A stretch of 64,000 bases of DNA from Corynebacterium sp. 13CS0277. GTDB lineage: Bacteria; Actinomycetota; Actinomycetes; Mycobacteriales; Mycobacteriaceae. Each line of letters begins with the position of its first letter. Position 1 is the first letter of the stretch. Location of the stretch: contig NZ_PPDL01000007.1 of assembly GCF_002994655.1 (NCBI RefSeq), positions 1 to 64,000 on the forward strand, written 5' to 3'. A program made the position numbers and the translations under genes. Positions 18,808-27,763 of this stretch are shown one piece after another. Below the pieces are notes generated by a model, which was not told the DNA's origin, ran no database searches, and worked only from the letters and a program-made list of their open reading frames with translations.

Positions 18808-19989
18808 ATGCTGAATTCTTCCTCCCGCAGCTGGATCCTCGTCGCCTGTTTCTTCCTGGCGGCGGTGTGTTCCTCCATGACCTCGGTCGCGATCTCCGTC
18901 CACTTCGCCGATCGCAACGAGGGCGCGCTCGTCGTCACGGGCACCCTTCTCGGCAGTGCACTCGCGCAGATTTTCCTCGGCCCCCTCCTCGCGCCCCTGT
19001 TCTACCGCTACCCCGCCCGCACCCTCGGCAGCATCGCCGCATTCGCCGATGTCGGAATCCTGGGGGTGCTGCTGGCCGTACCTTCTCCCCCGGTGCTCAT
19101 CGCCGGCGCGGTCGCCTCCGCCGCGACGAGCACCCTGGTCATCCCCGCGATCTACACCACGGTGCAGCAGGCCCACCCCGGGGAAGACGCCGACGCGGTC
19201 CTGTTCGCCCGCCTGGACACCGCCCGCCTCACCGGCAGCCTGCTGGGCCCCCTCCTCGGCGGCTGGCTCGCCCAGACCGCGGGCTTAAGCGCTGCCTTCG
19301 CCGCGGAGATCGCCGCCTCCCTCCTGGTGGCCGCGGGCTTCGCCCTGCAAGCCCGCACGTCCCCCACCGACCCCCTGGCCGCAGCAGACAGCTTCACCGC
19401 CCGCCTGGTGCGCGCCCCACGGCTGCTGCTGCGCAACCCCGCCTGCCGGGAAGCGCTGGGCTCAATGTGGGCGGCGATCGTATTCACCTCGATCTTCAAC
19501 GTGGCGCTCGTGTTCTTCGCCGTCGACACACTCCACGCCGGCGGGCTCGGCTACGCACTACTCCTGCAGGCCTTCGTCATCGGCCGCCTCCTCGGCAGCC
19601 GCCTGGGCGGGCGCGTGCCCGCACCCCGGGCGCTGGGGTGGCTGGTGGCCGCAGGAGTGCTCATGGGCGGCGGACTCGCCGTGGCAGGTCTCGCCGCCCA
19701 CCTTCTCGTCGCAATCGCCTGCTTCACCCTCTGCGGGGTGTGCAACGCCGTCCAGGTGGCAGCGCTGCGCCTCATCGTGGTCGGCGCGGTACCCGAGTCC
19801 ACCCGGGCGCACGCGCTGTCGACGATGGGCACGGTCAACACGACCGCGATGCTCGCGGGCTACGTCGTCGGCGCCCCGGTGGTGCACACCCTGGGCGCCC
19901 GCACGGCACTCATCGTGGCAGGTGTCGGTACGGCCGCCGTCATGCTGCTCGGGGTGGGTGTGCGGCGGCTGCGCCGCTACTTCGTGTAG
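18808..19989 (+). CDS. MFS transporter
   Basis: A 393-residue polytopic protein with about 12 hydrophobic segments and an Arg-rich central loop near residue 200 (the LVRAPRLLLRNP region), typical of major facilitator exporters. The loop between helices 2 and 3 is short and lacks the full MFS signature. Substrate is unknown. No ribosome site is visible before the ATG, which lies about 20 bases past the DedA terminator. The 3' end overlaps the convergent GH76 gene by 13 bases. Confidence 0.82.
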   Translation: MLNSSSRSWILVACFFLAAVCSSMTSVAISVHFADRNEGALVVTGTLLGSALAQIFLGPLLAPLFYRYPARTLGSIAAFADVGILGVLLAVPSPPVLIAGAVASAATSTLVIPAIYTTVQQAHPGEDADAVLFARLDTARLTGSLLGPLLGGWLAQTAGLSAAFAAEIAASLLVAAGFALQARTSPTDPLAAADSFTARLVRAPRLLLRNPACREALGSMWAAIVFTSIFNVALVFFAVDTLHAGGLGYALLLQAFVIGRLLGSRLGGRVPAPRALGWLVAAGVLMGGGLAVAGLAAHLLVAIACFTLCGVCNAVQVAALRLIVVGAVPESTRAHALSTMGTVNTTAMLAGYVVGAPVVHTLGARTALIVAGVGTAAVMLLGVGVRRLRRYFV

Positions 19990-21173
19990 CCGGCCGCCGC
20001 GACCCGGGCCGCCGCCTCGAGCAGCATCCAGCCGGACAGCTGCACGGAGAGATCCCGCTCGGGGATGGCGCTGCCCGTAATCGAGCCTGCCGTGCTGTGG
20101 CCCACCGCCCCGGAGTTCTGCGGCAGCCGCGCCTCCGTGGTCCAGTCGGAGGAAAACACCGGCAGGCCGTCGACTTCGAGGCGGTTGTTCCACACCGCGT
20201 CCGCGCTGGCGAGCACCAGCCGCGCCGCGATCTTCTTCGTCGCCTTATTCAGCCGGGAATCGTCGGGCAGCTGCACCGCCACGTCGGCGAGATAGCGCGC
20301 CAAAATGCCCTTAAACAGGCCCCCATCGCCGCCCGTCGTCGGCCAATCGATGACACCGGCGGGGGTGGCCATGTCTTTCGCAACGGCGTGCACCAGGTCC
20401 CGCAGGCGGGTGACGTAGCGCAGCACATCATCCGCCTTCGCCGCATCCGCCGCATCACTCAAGTCCGTGATCCCGGAGTGCTCCCGCAGGCGGTTGGAAA
20501 TCTCCAAGCAGGCGCCCATCATCACGCCCTGGCAGTAGGGGTGGACGTCCTTGACGACGTCGGGGCCGTGCATCCGCATCCGCACCCCATCCATCACCAA
20601 ACCCCGGTGGTCCAGCAGGTGATCGAACACCCAGTCCGTGATCGCCATCGACTGGTCCAGCCGGCCCGTGCGGGCCATCATGATGGCCGCCGGCCCATTG
20701 GTCGGCACGTTGTAAAAGGTCTCATTGCTGCGCCACGGCAGCACCCCGGTCAACCCATCCTTGCCGGAGATGATGTCGAGCTCCAGGTCGCGGATACGGC
20801 CCGGGGTGCGCAGCTTCTTCACCCGGCCCACCCGGCCGCCCGCCAACGCCAGCCACGCCTTGTCGTCAAAGTAACGGTTCGCGGACAATCCCCGCAGGTT
20901 CCGCAGGCGAATACCACGCAGCGTGTTGTTAATGATCCGCACCCGGGCAGCCGTCGTGCGCCGCGCCGCCGCATCAACCAGGCAGTCCAGGTAGTGGGCC
21001 TGCCACCAGTAGTGCCAGCGGAAAAACGCCCGATCTTTCGCCGTCGGCGGCCACGACACCACCGCGAGGTTGGTGCGCGGGATCCCCCACACGCGGGAGG
21101 AGTGCCGCTCGTTAATTGCCGCCTCCGCGAGGTCGGCCCGGTGCGCCCATTTCTCAGCCACGTTGCCACACAT
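19977..21173 (-). CDS. Glycoside hydrolase family 76 protein, Rv0365c-like
   Basis: A 398-residue protein from the ATG at 21173 (MCGNVAEKWAHRADLAE). GH76 enzymes are endo-alpha-1,6-mannanases or transglycosidases built on an alpha/alpha barrel. Family-like segments include FRWHYWWQAHYLDCLVD, SANRYFDDKAWLALAG and a GGDGGLFKGILARYLAD region. There is no signal peptide or membrane segment, so the protein should be cytosolic, unusual for a mannan-degrading family. Place and strand relative to fba/DedA match Rv0365c. An upstream GTG/ATG start to 21221 is possible. Confidence 0.82.
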   Translation of the reverse strand: MCGNVAEKWAHRADLAEAAINERHSSRVWGIPRTNLAVVSWPPTAKDRAFFRWHYWWQAHYLDCLVDAAARRTTAARVRIINNTLRGIRLRNLRGLSANRYFDDKAWLALAGGRVGRVKKLRTPGRIRDLELDIISGKDGLTGVLPWRSNETFYNVPTNGPAAIMMARTGRLDQSMAITDWVFDHLLDHRGLVMDGVRMRMHGPDVVKDVHPYCQGVMMGACLEISNRLREHSGITDLSDAADAAKADDVLRYVTRLRDLVHAVAKDMATPAGVIDWPTTGGDGGLFKGILARYLADVAVQLPDDSRLNKATKKIAARLVLASADAVWNNRLEVDGLPVFSSDWTTEARLPQNSGAVGHSTAGSITGSAIPERDLSVQLSGWMLLEAAARVAAAGYTK

Positions 21174-21269
21174 ACTTTCGCGAAAAGTTAAATAAACCTG
21201 ATCCCTTGGGGTGTCCACCATCTGCTGGTGCCCTGAGCATCCACCCTAGCGGGTGGCCGCCACCGGCAC

Positions 21270-21953
21270 CTACCAGGCCTGGTGCAGGTCGGCGTGCTGC
21301 CGAATCCACGTGTGCATCGCAATGCCCGCCGCCACCCCGACATTGATGCTGCGGGTGGACCCGAACTGGGCGATGCTGCACGTCATGCGGGCCGCCTGCT
21401 GCGCGTCCGCGCTCACGCCGGGGCCTTCCTGCCCGAAGAGCAGCAGGCAGCGGGCGGGCAGTGCCGCGGTTTCCAGGGGCACACTGCCCGGGGTGTTATC
21501 GATCGCGACGACCTCCAGGTCGTGGTCCCTGGCCCACGCGTGGAGGTCCGCCACGGTGGCGTGGTGCAGCAGGTGCTGGTAGCGGTCGGTCACCATCGCG
21601 CCGCGCCGGTTCCAGCGCCGGCGGCCCACAATGTGCACCGTGTCGACGGCGAACGCGTTCGCGGTGCGCACCACCGTGCCAATGTTCGCATCGTTTTCGA
21701 AGTTCTCGATCGCGATGTGCAGCCCGTGCCGGCGGGTGTCGATGTCCGCGACGATGGCCTCGCGGGTCCAATAGCGGTAGGCGTCGACAACGTTGCGGCG
21801 GTCGCCCTCGGCGAGGAGTTCCGGGTCGAAGCGGGGGTCGGTGGGCAGCGGCTCATCGGGGTGTTCCTCCACCCAGGGGCCCACGCCCTGCCGGGCGGGG
21901 AACCACTCGGTGGGGCCCCGCAGAGCGGGCGGTACGAAGGGAGACTCCCCCAT
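21270..21953 (-). CDS. SpoU-family tRNA/rRNA 2'-O-methyltransferase
   Basis: A 227-residue SPOUT methyltransferase with the three SpoU motifs: ENFENDANIGTVVRTANAF (motif 1), LLLFGQEGPGVS (motif 2) and RSINVGVAAGIAMH (motif 3). It transfers a methyl group from SAM to a ribose 2'-OH in RNA; the exact site is unknown. An ~85-residue N-terminal extension precedes the catalytic domain. Its ATG overlaps the pyrE stop as TAATG, so it is the last gene of the sseA-pyrE-spoU unit. It corresponds in place to Rv0380c. Confidence 0.9.
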   Translation of the reverse strand: MGESPFVPPALRGPTEWFPARQGVGPWVEEHPDEPLPTDPRFDPELLAEGDRRNVVDAYRYWTREAIVADIDTRRHGLHIAIENFENDANIGTVVRTANAFAVDTVHIVGRRRWNRRGAMVTDRYQHLLHHATVADLHAWARDHDLEVVAIDNTPGSVPLETAALPARCLLLFGQEGPGVSADAQQAARMTCSIAQFGSTRSINVGVAAGIAMHTWIRQHADLHQAW

Positions 21954-22486
21954 TAGGCGAGGTCGAGGTCGCCCAAGCCGAGAAGGTAGCGGTACTCCAG
22001 CCCCTCCGCGGCAATGACGTCGCCGGCACCCGTCGCGCGGTCCACGACGGTGGCGACACCGACGACCTCCGCGCCGGCCTCCCGCAGGGCGGCCACCGCC
22101 GTGAGCGGCGAGTTGCCCGTGGTGGTGGTGTCCTCCACGACGAGGACCCGCTTGCCTTCCACATCGGTGCCCTCAATGCGGCGCTGCATGCCGTGCTTCT
22201 TCGCCTCCTTGCGCACCACGAACGCATCGATGGGGCGGCCCGGGGCGTGCATGATGGCGGTGGCGACAGGGTCGGCGCCCAACGTCAACCCGCCGACGGC
22301 GTCGAAGTCCCAGTCGGCGGTGAGTTCCCGCAGCAGCTTGCCGATGAGCGGGGAGGCCTCGTGCTGCAGGGTCGCGCGCCGCAGGTCCACGTAGTAGTCG
22401 GCCTCCTTCCCGGAACTCAACGTCACCTTGCCGTGCACCACGGCAAGGTCCTTGACCAGTTCGGCGAGACGGGCACGGTCACTCAC
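21953..22486 (-). CDS. pyrE: Orotate phosphoribosyltransferase
   Basis: Converts orotate and PRPP to OMP in pyrimidine synthesis. The 177-residue product starts at the GTG at 22486 (VSDRARLAELVKDLA), placed by AAGGAG seven bases upstream; the longer frame upstream is not PyrE-like. The PRPP loop VLVVEDTTTTGNS, the substrate-binding FVVRKEAKKHG and the early SSGKEADYYVD are intact. It sits between a membrane-anchored protein and the SpoU methyltransferase, the same order as Rv0383c-Rv0382c-Rv0380c. Confidence 0.95.
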   Translation of the reverse strand: MSDRARLAELVKDLAVVHGKVTLSSGKEADYYVDLRRATLQHEASPLIGKLLRELTADWDFDAVGGLTLGADPVATAIMHAPGRPIDAFVVRKEAKKHGMQRRIEGTDVEGKRVLVVEDTTTTGNSPLTAVAALREAGAEVVGVATVVDRATGAGDVIAAEGLEYRYLLGLGDLDLA

Positions 22487-22554
22487 AGCAGGCTCCTTGA
22501 AGCAACAGATAACAACGTGAAACAAAGGGGGTGAAGAGAGAACAGGCGTGACGG

Positions 22555-24054
22555 TTATTCTACGTCCTCTGGCCGCTCGTCGGCGTCGTGGAAGATCGAC
22601 GAATCGGTCGGCTGGTTCCGCACGAGGCGCTGCGCGCTCGGCTGCGGGGCCTGAAGACTCGAGGCGATGGGCTCCAACTCGTCGCCGCCCACGTCTTTTA
22701 AGGGCACGTGCCCCATCTGGTGGTGCACCGCCCGTGTCGGCAGCACCGGCGGGGTCTCGGGGCGCACCACGACGGGCACGGCGGGCATCTCCACCGCCTC
22801 GTCCTCCACCACGGCGGCGGGGAGCGCCCGGGTCGGATCGCCGACAATGTCGTCCGGCCAGTGGGCGAGGATGCCGCGCGCCGGCAGCGCGTGGGCCACG
22901 TCCGCCACCATCGCCAACGGGGCGAGCGTGTCGTCCCAGTCGCTGGGCTTCGAGGTGCGCGGCAGTGCGGCTACCACCCAGTCCGATTCCGCCCACACCA
23001 GCTCCACCACCGGCGGCATGGTGTGCAGGGCGGTGCGCAGCCGGGAGTCGATGAGGCGGGGCACCAGGTTTTCTTCGCTCGCGGACAGGGTGAAACCCTC
23101 GAGGTCACCGCCGGGGAACTGGTCGGCTTCCACGGGGGTGCCGGGGCGGGTCATTTCCACCACCACGTCGGAGGCGTGGGCGCGGCGCACCGCGATGAGA
23201 GTGCGGCCGCCGAGGTCGACGACGTGGCAGTCGTAGCCGCACGCCACCCCGGACACAATGTCGCGGGCGGTGCCCGGTTCGGTCGCGGGGCCCCGCGACC
23301 ACTCGTCCGCCAGGTAAGGATCGTCCTTGACGTAGTCGAAGCCGTTGGCCTCCGCCCAGGCTTTGCGTTCCCGGCGGGCCGCCCCGGGCAACGCCGCGAG
23401 CAGCACCTGCACCTTCGGGGTGCTGGGCGCGGGCTCCTCGGCCACCTCGGGTTCCTCGGCAGACTCGACGGTCTCAGCATCCATTGCAGCGTCGTGATCG
23501 ACAGCGGCCTCGACGGTGTCCGTCTCCACCTCCTGTGTCGCCACAGGCGATACAGCGGTCTCGGGCTGGGGGGTGACATCCACATCGACGTCGAGGTCGG
23601 CATCCGCCACCGGGGTGGGTTCCTCGGCGAGGGTGCGGTACACCGGCACGGCCCCGAGTGCCGCCTCGGCGTCTGTATCAATGTCCGCCACACGCGGGCT
23701 CATCGTGTAGGGGTTGGCGGGCACGGCGAAGCCCTCGGCGGGGTCCTCGGCGAGGTCCGCGTCGACGAGGTCGCGCACCAGGGGGCGGTCCAGTTCCTCG
23801 TAATCGACGGGCGAGCTCGTCTCGGCGACCTCGTCCACCACCACCGCATCCACAGTGTTGTTGGCGTCGGCGTCGTTGTCGGCGTCGACTGCGTGGGCCT
23901 GCTCGAGGGCGGCGGCGCGCTGCTGCGCGGCCGTGGGCTCCGGGGCGGTTGCTGCTGGGGCCACATCCTTGGGCGCCGCACCCCGGCTGCGGTCGAGCAG
24001 CAGCAGGGCGAGGGCCGCGGCGGCGACGAGGGCGCCGGCGATGAGCGCGATCAC
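22555..24054 (-). CDS. Membrane-anchored protein with acidic linker, Rv0383c-like
   Basis: A 499-residue protein starting at the GTG at 24054, overlapping the sseA stop as GTGA. Residues 1-20 form one membrane anchor ([20 protein letters not shown]). A low-complexity Asp/Glu/Val/Ala-rich stretch runs to about residue 235. A folded domain follows (about 235-400: VQVLLAALPGAARRERKAW, GFDYVKDDPYLADEW, CGYDCHVVDLGGRTLIAV). A Pro-rich tail ends the protein. The folded domain probably lies outside the membrane. It occupies the place of Rv0383c, a conserved secreted or membrane protein of unknown function. No catalytic motif is recognised. Confidence 0.82.
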   Translation of the reverse strand: MIALIAGALVAAAALALLLLDRSRGAAPKDVAPAATAPEPTAAQQRAAALEQAHAVDADNDADANNTVDAVVVDEVAETSSPVDYEELDRPLVRDLVDADLAEDPAEGFAVPANPYTMSPRVADIDTDAEAALGAVPVYRTLAEEPTPVADADLDVDVDVTPQPETAVSPVATQEVETDTVEAAVDHDAAMDAETVESAEEPEVAEEPAPSTPKVQVLLAALPGAARRERKAWAEANGFDYVKDDPYLADEWSRGPATEPGTARDIVSGVACGYDCHVVDLGGRTLIAVRRAHASDVVVEMTRPGTPVEADQFPGGDLEGFTLSASEENLVPRLIDSRLRTALHTMPPVVELVWAESDWVVAALPRTSKPSDWDDTLAPLAMVADVAHALPARGILAHWPDDIVGDPTRALPAAVVEDEAVEMPAVPVVVRPETPPVLPTRAVHHQMGHVPLKDVGGDELEPIASSLQAPQPSAQRLVRNQPTDSSIFHDADERPEDVE

Positions 24055-24881
24055 TCGCCGCGCTCCACAGGGTTGGAGGGGTTGGCGCACCACTGCGACC
24101 AGCCGCCCACGTACACCGCGGCACCGGGCAGGCCCGCGTGGTGCATCGCCGCAATGGCGACGGCGGCGTGGATGCCGGAGCCGGAGTACACGATGACCTT
24201 CGCCGGGTCGGTCACGCCCGCCTCGGCGAAGATGCGGGCCAACTCCTCCGGGCTGCGGTAGGTGTTGTCCGGGTTGAACAGGCTGCGGGTGGGCACGTTG
24301 ACGGCGCCGGGAATGTGGCCGGCCTTCAAGTCGAGGTGCTCTTTGCGCCCGTAGTAGCGGTTCGCTTCCCGGGTATCGATGAGGAGGTAATCGCCGCTGG
24401 TGACCTGCTCAATGGTGGCCACCGGCAGCTGGCCGGGGTTGGCGCGCACAGTGCAGTGCCCGTGCAGGTTGCCCGGGCCGCCCACCACGTCGAAGCCGGC
24501 GGCCTCCCAGGCGGCCATGCCGCCATCGAGGATTTTCACTTCCGGCAGGCCCGCCCACGTCAGCGTCCACCAGGCGCGGGCCGCAAACAGGCCCTTGCCG
24601 CCGTCGTAGACGACGACGGTGTGGTCGGCGTCGATGCCCCAGGTGCGGAAGGCGCGCTGCAGGATCTCCTGATCGGGCAGCGGGTTGCGCCCCTTGGAGG
24701 AGGAGGGGACGCTCGCGAGCGCGGTCGCGGGATCACAGAACAGGCTGGTGGGGATGTGTTCGGAGGTGTATTTCGCGAACCCGGCGCCCTCCCCGGGAAG
24801 CCAGAAGGACGCGAGGATGGTGTTCTTGCGCCCCTGGCGGATATCGGCCGCGAGTTCCTGTGCTGTGATCGTGATGCCCAT
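24051..24881 (-). CDS. sseA: Tandem-rhodanese sulfurtransferase with Ser at the catalytic Cys position
   Basis: A 276-residue two-domain rhodanese (SseA type). These enzymes move sulfane sulfur from thiosulfate or 3-mercaptopyruvate via a cysteine persulfide in the C-terminal domain. The family active-site loop is usually CGSGVTA or CRKGVTA. Here it reads YSGSGIHAA (about residues 235-243), and the codon for the catalytic position is TCC, serine. The conserved DTRE (LLIDTREANRYYG), AGHIPGAVNVP and C-terminal GGWSQW are present. As written, the enzyme should lack normal persulfide chemistry. The symbol reflects family and position. It heads the operon toward pyrE; TACACT at 24890-24895 is eight bases upstream of its ATG. 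Confidence 0.85.
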   Translation of the reverse strand: MGITITAQELAADIRQGRKNTILASFWLPGEGAGFAKYTSEHIPTSLFCDPATALASVPSSSKGRNPLPDQEILQRAFRTWGIDADHTVVVYDGGKGLFAARAWWTLTWAGLPEVKILDGGMAAWEAAGFDVVGGPGNLHGHCTVRANPGQLPVATIEQVTSGDYLLIDTREANRYYGRKEHLDLKAGHIPGAVNVPTRSLFNPDNTYRSPEELARIFAEAGVTDPAKVIVYSGSGIHAAVAIAAMHHAGLPGAAVYVGGWSQWCANPSNPVERGE

Positions 24882-24889
24882 GGGGCAAA

Positions 24890-24895
24890 AGTGTA
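24890..24895 (-). promoter_or_regulatory. -10 element of the sseA-pyrE-spoU unit
   Basis: The minus strand reads TACACT, eight bases before the sseA ATG, with no ribosome site between. It lies between the clpB terminator and sseA, so sseA is transcribed separately from clpB. Confidence 0.5.
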
Positions 24896-24918
24896 GTCGC
24901 GCCCGGGTGAGGATAGGG

Positions 24919-24946
24919 AAAACCCCCGAGGGAAAACCCTCGGGGG
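24919..24946 (-). terminator. Intrinsic terminator of clpB
   Basis: CCCCCGAGGG (24923-24932) pairs with CCCTCGGGGG (24937-24946) around an AAAA loop. Read leftward it is followed by TTTT. Confidence 0.85.
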
Positions 24947-24958
24947 CAGGGGGTGCGG

Positions 24959-27547
24959 TTAGTCCTCGTGGTCGAGGTGGGCGTCCGTCGCAGCGGAGTT
25001 GATATCGAGGTGCTCACCCGACTCGTTGAGGGTGACGCGCACGATATCGCCGTCGCGGATCTCGCCGGCCAGCAGCTTCTTGGCGAGCTGGTCGCCGATC
25101 GCCTGCTGGATGAGGCGGCGCAGCGGGCGGGCACCGTAGGCCGGGTCGTAGCCGCGCTCGCCGAGCCACTGCTTGGCGGCGTCGTCGACGTCGAGCACCA
25201 GGCGGCGGCCCTCCAGGCGGCGGGCCAGCGCGGCGATCTGGATGTCAACGATGCTGGTCAGCTGCTCAGCGGAGAGGGCGTCGAAGATGACGACGTCGTC
25301 GAGGCGGTTGACGAACTCCGGCTTGAAGGCGCTCTTGACGGCCTGCATCATCTGCTCCCGGGTGCCGCCGGCGCCCAGGTTGGAGGTGAGGATGAGGATC
25401 GTGTTGCGGAAGTCCACGGTCCGACCCTGGCCGTCGGTGAGGCGGCCTTCATCAAGCACCTGCAGGAGGATGTCGAAGACGTCCGGGTGGGCCTTTTCCA
25501 CCTCGTCGAACAGCACCACCGTGTAGGGGCGGCGCCGCACGGCCTCTGTGAGCTGACCACCCTGGTCGTAGCCGACGTACCCGGGGGGAGCACCGACGAG
25601 GCGGGCGACGGCGTGCTTCTCGCCGTACTCGCTCATGTCGATGCGCACCATGGCGCGCTCGTCGTCGAAGAGGAACTCTGCGAGCGACTTCGCCAGCTCC
25701 GTCTTACCGACACCGGTGGGGCCCAGGAAGAGGAAGGAGCCGGTGGGGCGGTTCGGGTCGGCAACACCGGCCCGTGCGCGGCGCACCGCATCGGAGACCG
25801 CCACCACGGCGTCGCCCTGGCCGACGACGCGCTTGGCGAGGTAGGCCTCCATCTCGAGGAGCTTCTCGGTCTCGCCCTGCATCATCTTGCCGGCGGGAAT
25901 GCCGGTCCAGGAGGACACGACCTCGGCGATGGTGTCGGGGGTGACTTCCTCCGTCAGCATCGACTGACCGCCGTCGGCCTCGACCTGCGCCTGGGCTTCC
26001 GCGACCTCCTTCTCGAGGGCGGGGATGCGCCCGTAGCGCAGCTCAGCAACCTTGCCGAGGTCGCCGTCGCGTTCGGCGAGTTCGGATTCCTGGCGCAGCT
26101 GCTCCAGTTCCTCCTTCGCGCCGCGCACTTTATCGATGGCGGCCTTCTCGTTGTGCCAGCGGGCGGTCATCTCGCCGAGCTTCTCGCGCTCGTCGGCCAG
26201 TTCCTGGCGCAGCTTCGCCAAGCGGTCGGCGGAGGCGGCGTCGGTTTCCTTCTCCAGGGCCATCTCCTCAATCTCGAGGCGGCGGACCTGGCGCTCGAGG
26301 GCGTCGATCTCCTGCGGGGAGGAATCGATCTCCATCCGCAGGCGGCTGGCAGCCTCATCGACCAAGTCGATGGCCTTGTCCGGCAGGAAGCGGGAGGTGA
26401 TGTAGCGGTCCGACAGGGCGGCGGCTGCGACGAGGGCGGAGTCCTGGATGCGGACACCGTGGTGCACCTCGTAGCGTTCCTTGAGCCCACGCAGGATGCC
26501 GATGGCGTCCTCGACGGAGGGCTCGCCGACGTAGACCTGCTGGAAGCGGCGCTCCAGGGCGGCGTCCTTCTCGATGTACTTGCGGTACTCCTCGAGGGTG
26601 GTGGCGCCGACCAGGCGCAGCTCGCCGCGGGCGAGCAGCGGCTTGATCATGTTGCCCGCATCCATCGCGGAGTCGCCGGTCGCGCCGGCACCCACGATGG
26701 TGTGGATCTCGTCGATGAAGGTGATGATTTCACCCTCGGCGTTCTTAATCTCGTCGAGCACGGCCTTGAGCCGCTCCTCGAACTCGCCACGGTACTTCGC
26801 GCCGGCCACCATGGAGCCCAGGTCGAGGCTGATCAGGGTCTTACCCTTGAGGGACTCCGGCACGTCGCCGGCGACGATGCGGCGGGCTAGGCCCTCCACG
26901 ATCGCGGTCTTACCGACGCCGGGCTCACCGATGAGCACCGGGTTGTTCTTCGTGCGGCGCGACAGCACCTGCACCACGCGGCGGATTTCCTCATCGCGGC
27001 CGATGACGGGGTCGATCTTGCCTTCGCGGGCCCGCTTCGTTAAGTCGGTGGAGTACTTCTCCAGGGCCTGGAACTGGCCCTCCGGGTCCTCGCTGGTGAC
27101 CTTCTGGGAGCCACGCACCGTGGCAAAAGCACCCTTGATGGCGTCGTAGGTGCCGCCGAGGCCGTGGAGCATCGTCGCGGCGTCTGATTCGCCGCGGGCG
27201 ATGCCCGCCATGAGGACCTCGGTGGAGACGTACTCGTCGCCCAACTCGCCGGCCAATTCCTGGGCGGCGGTCAGGGCGTTGAGAGCGTCGCGGTTAAAGT
27301 TCGGGTTCGCCATCCCGGAGCCTTGGGCCTTCGGGTAGGAGTCCACCAGTGCCTTGGCTTTCGCCAGGGCGGTGGCGGGGTCGACGCCCGCGGCCTTGAG
27401 CACAGGGGCGGCGATGCCGTCCTGCTGGTCAAGGATCGCGACGAGCAGGTGTGCGGGGCGAATGTCGGGGTTGCCGTTCGAGCTGGCAAGCTGCAGGGCT
27501 GCCTGCATGGCCTCCGACGTTTTCGTCGTGGGATTAAAAGCGTTCAT
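24959..27547 (-). CDS. clpB: ATP-dependent disaggregase ClpB
   Basis: An 862-residue Hsp100 chaperone that rescues aggregated proteins together with DnaK, DnaJ and GrpE, all encoded in this window. It contains an N-terminal double Clp repeat (about 1-145), AAA+ module 1 with Walker [12 protein letters not shown] near residue 205, and a coiled-coil middle domain (about 405-530). AAA+ module 2 has [12 protein letters not shown] near residue 605. The start [13 protein letters not shown] is family-typical; the upstream in-frame ATG is not. The upstream region holds a HAIR operator overlapping a SigH-like promoter, as expected for an HspR target. Confidence 0.98.
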   Translation of the reverse strand: MNAFNPTTKTSEAMQAALQLASSNGNPDIRPAHLLVAILDQQDGIAAPVLKAAGVDPATALAKAKALVDSYPKAQGSGMANPNFNRDALNALTAAQELAGELGDEYVSTEVLMAGIARGESDAATMLHGLGGTYDAIKGAFATVRGSQKVTSEDPEGQFQALEKYSTDLTKRAREGKIDPVIGRDEEIRRVVQVLSRRTKNNPVLIGEPGVGKTAIVEGLARRIVAGDVPESLKGKTLISLDLGSMVAGAKYRGEFEERLKAVLDEIKNAEGEIITFIDEIHTIVGAGATGDSAMDAGNMIKPLLARGELRLVGATTLEEYRKYIEKDAALERRFQQVYVGEPSVEDAIGILRGLKERYEVHHGVRIQDSALVAAAALSDRYITSRFLPDKAIDLVDEAASRLRMEIDSSPQEIDALERQVRRLEIEEMALEKETDAASADRLAKLRQELADEREKLGEMTARWHNEKAAIDKVRGAKEELEQLRQESELAERDGDLGKVAELRYGRIPALEKEVAEAQAQVEADGGQSMLTEEVTPDTIAEVVSSWTGIPAGKMMQGETEKLLEMEAYLAKRVVGQGDAVVAVSDAVRRARAGVADPNRPTGSFLFLGPTGVGKTELAKSLAEFLFDDERAMVRIDMSEYGEKHAVARLVGAPPGYVGYDQGGQLTEAVRRRPYTVVLFDEVEKAHPDVFDILLQVLDEGRLTDGQGRTVDFRNTILILTSNLGAGGTREQMMQAVKSAFKPEFVNRLDDVVIFDALSAEQLTSIVDIQIAALARRLEGRRLVLDVDDAAKQWLGERGYDPAYGARPLRRLIQQAIGDQLAKKLLAGEIRDGDIVRVTLNESGEHLDINSAATDAHLDHED

Positions 27548-27642
27548 ACGTGTTCTGTCTTCTTTTCTTCTCTGTGTGTCTTTATGTTTTCTTCTCCCCG
27601 CATGGCTACACACTGCCCACCACACGAGGTGTCACATACTGC

Positions 27643-27668
27643 AACCGCGCTTAAGTTGAGTCTATTCC
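27643..27668 (-). promoter_or_regulatory. SigH-like clpB promoter
   Basis: The minus strand reads GGAAT (27664-27668), 18 bases, then GTT (27643-27645). This matches the actinobacterial SigH pattern GGAAT-N16/18-(C)GTT. Its -35 lies inside the HAIR element at 27655-27675. Confidence 0.5.
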
Positions 27669-27675
27669 GCTCAGG
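27655..27675. promoter_or_regulatory. HAIR operator (HspR) of clpB
   Basis: GTTGAGT-N7-GCTCAGG matches the HAIR consensus CTTGAGT-N7-ACTCAAG at 11 of 14 positions. It lies about 110 bp upstream of clpB and overlaps its promoter. HspR is encoded in this window. Confidence 0.7.
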
Positions 27676-27687
27676 TTTAGAATTTTG

Positions 27688-27703
27688 CATGAGCTGCGTC
27701 ACA
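27688..27703. promoter_or_regulatory. CRP/GlxR-like palindrome
   Basis: CATGA-N6-TCACA has 8 of 10 matches to TGTGA-N6-TCACA. The spacer and right arm (GAGCTGCGTCACA) closely resemble a site upstream of dnaK (GAGCTACATCACA, 43414-43426). Confidence 0.35.
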
Positions 27704-27718
27704 TATATCCTGGTGGCC

Positions 27719-27739
27719 CTTGAGCGCACCCGGCTCAAC
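27719..27739. promoter_or_regulatory. Second HAIR-like element, in front of the flavohaemoglobin gene
   Basis: CTTGAGC-N7-GCTCAAC matches HAIR at 11 of 14 positions and is itself a near-perfect inverted repeat. It ends 24 bp before the flavohaemoglobin ATG, at about the -35 position of its likely promoter. Confidence 0.5.
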
Positions 27740-27763
27740 CACCCCCGGTGGCACAATGGGGCA

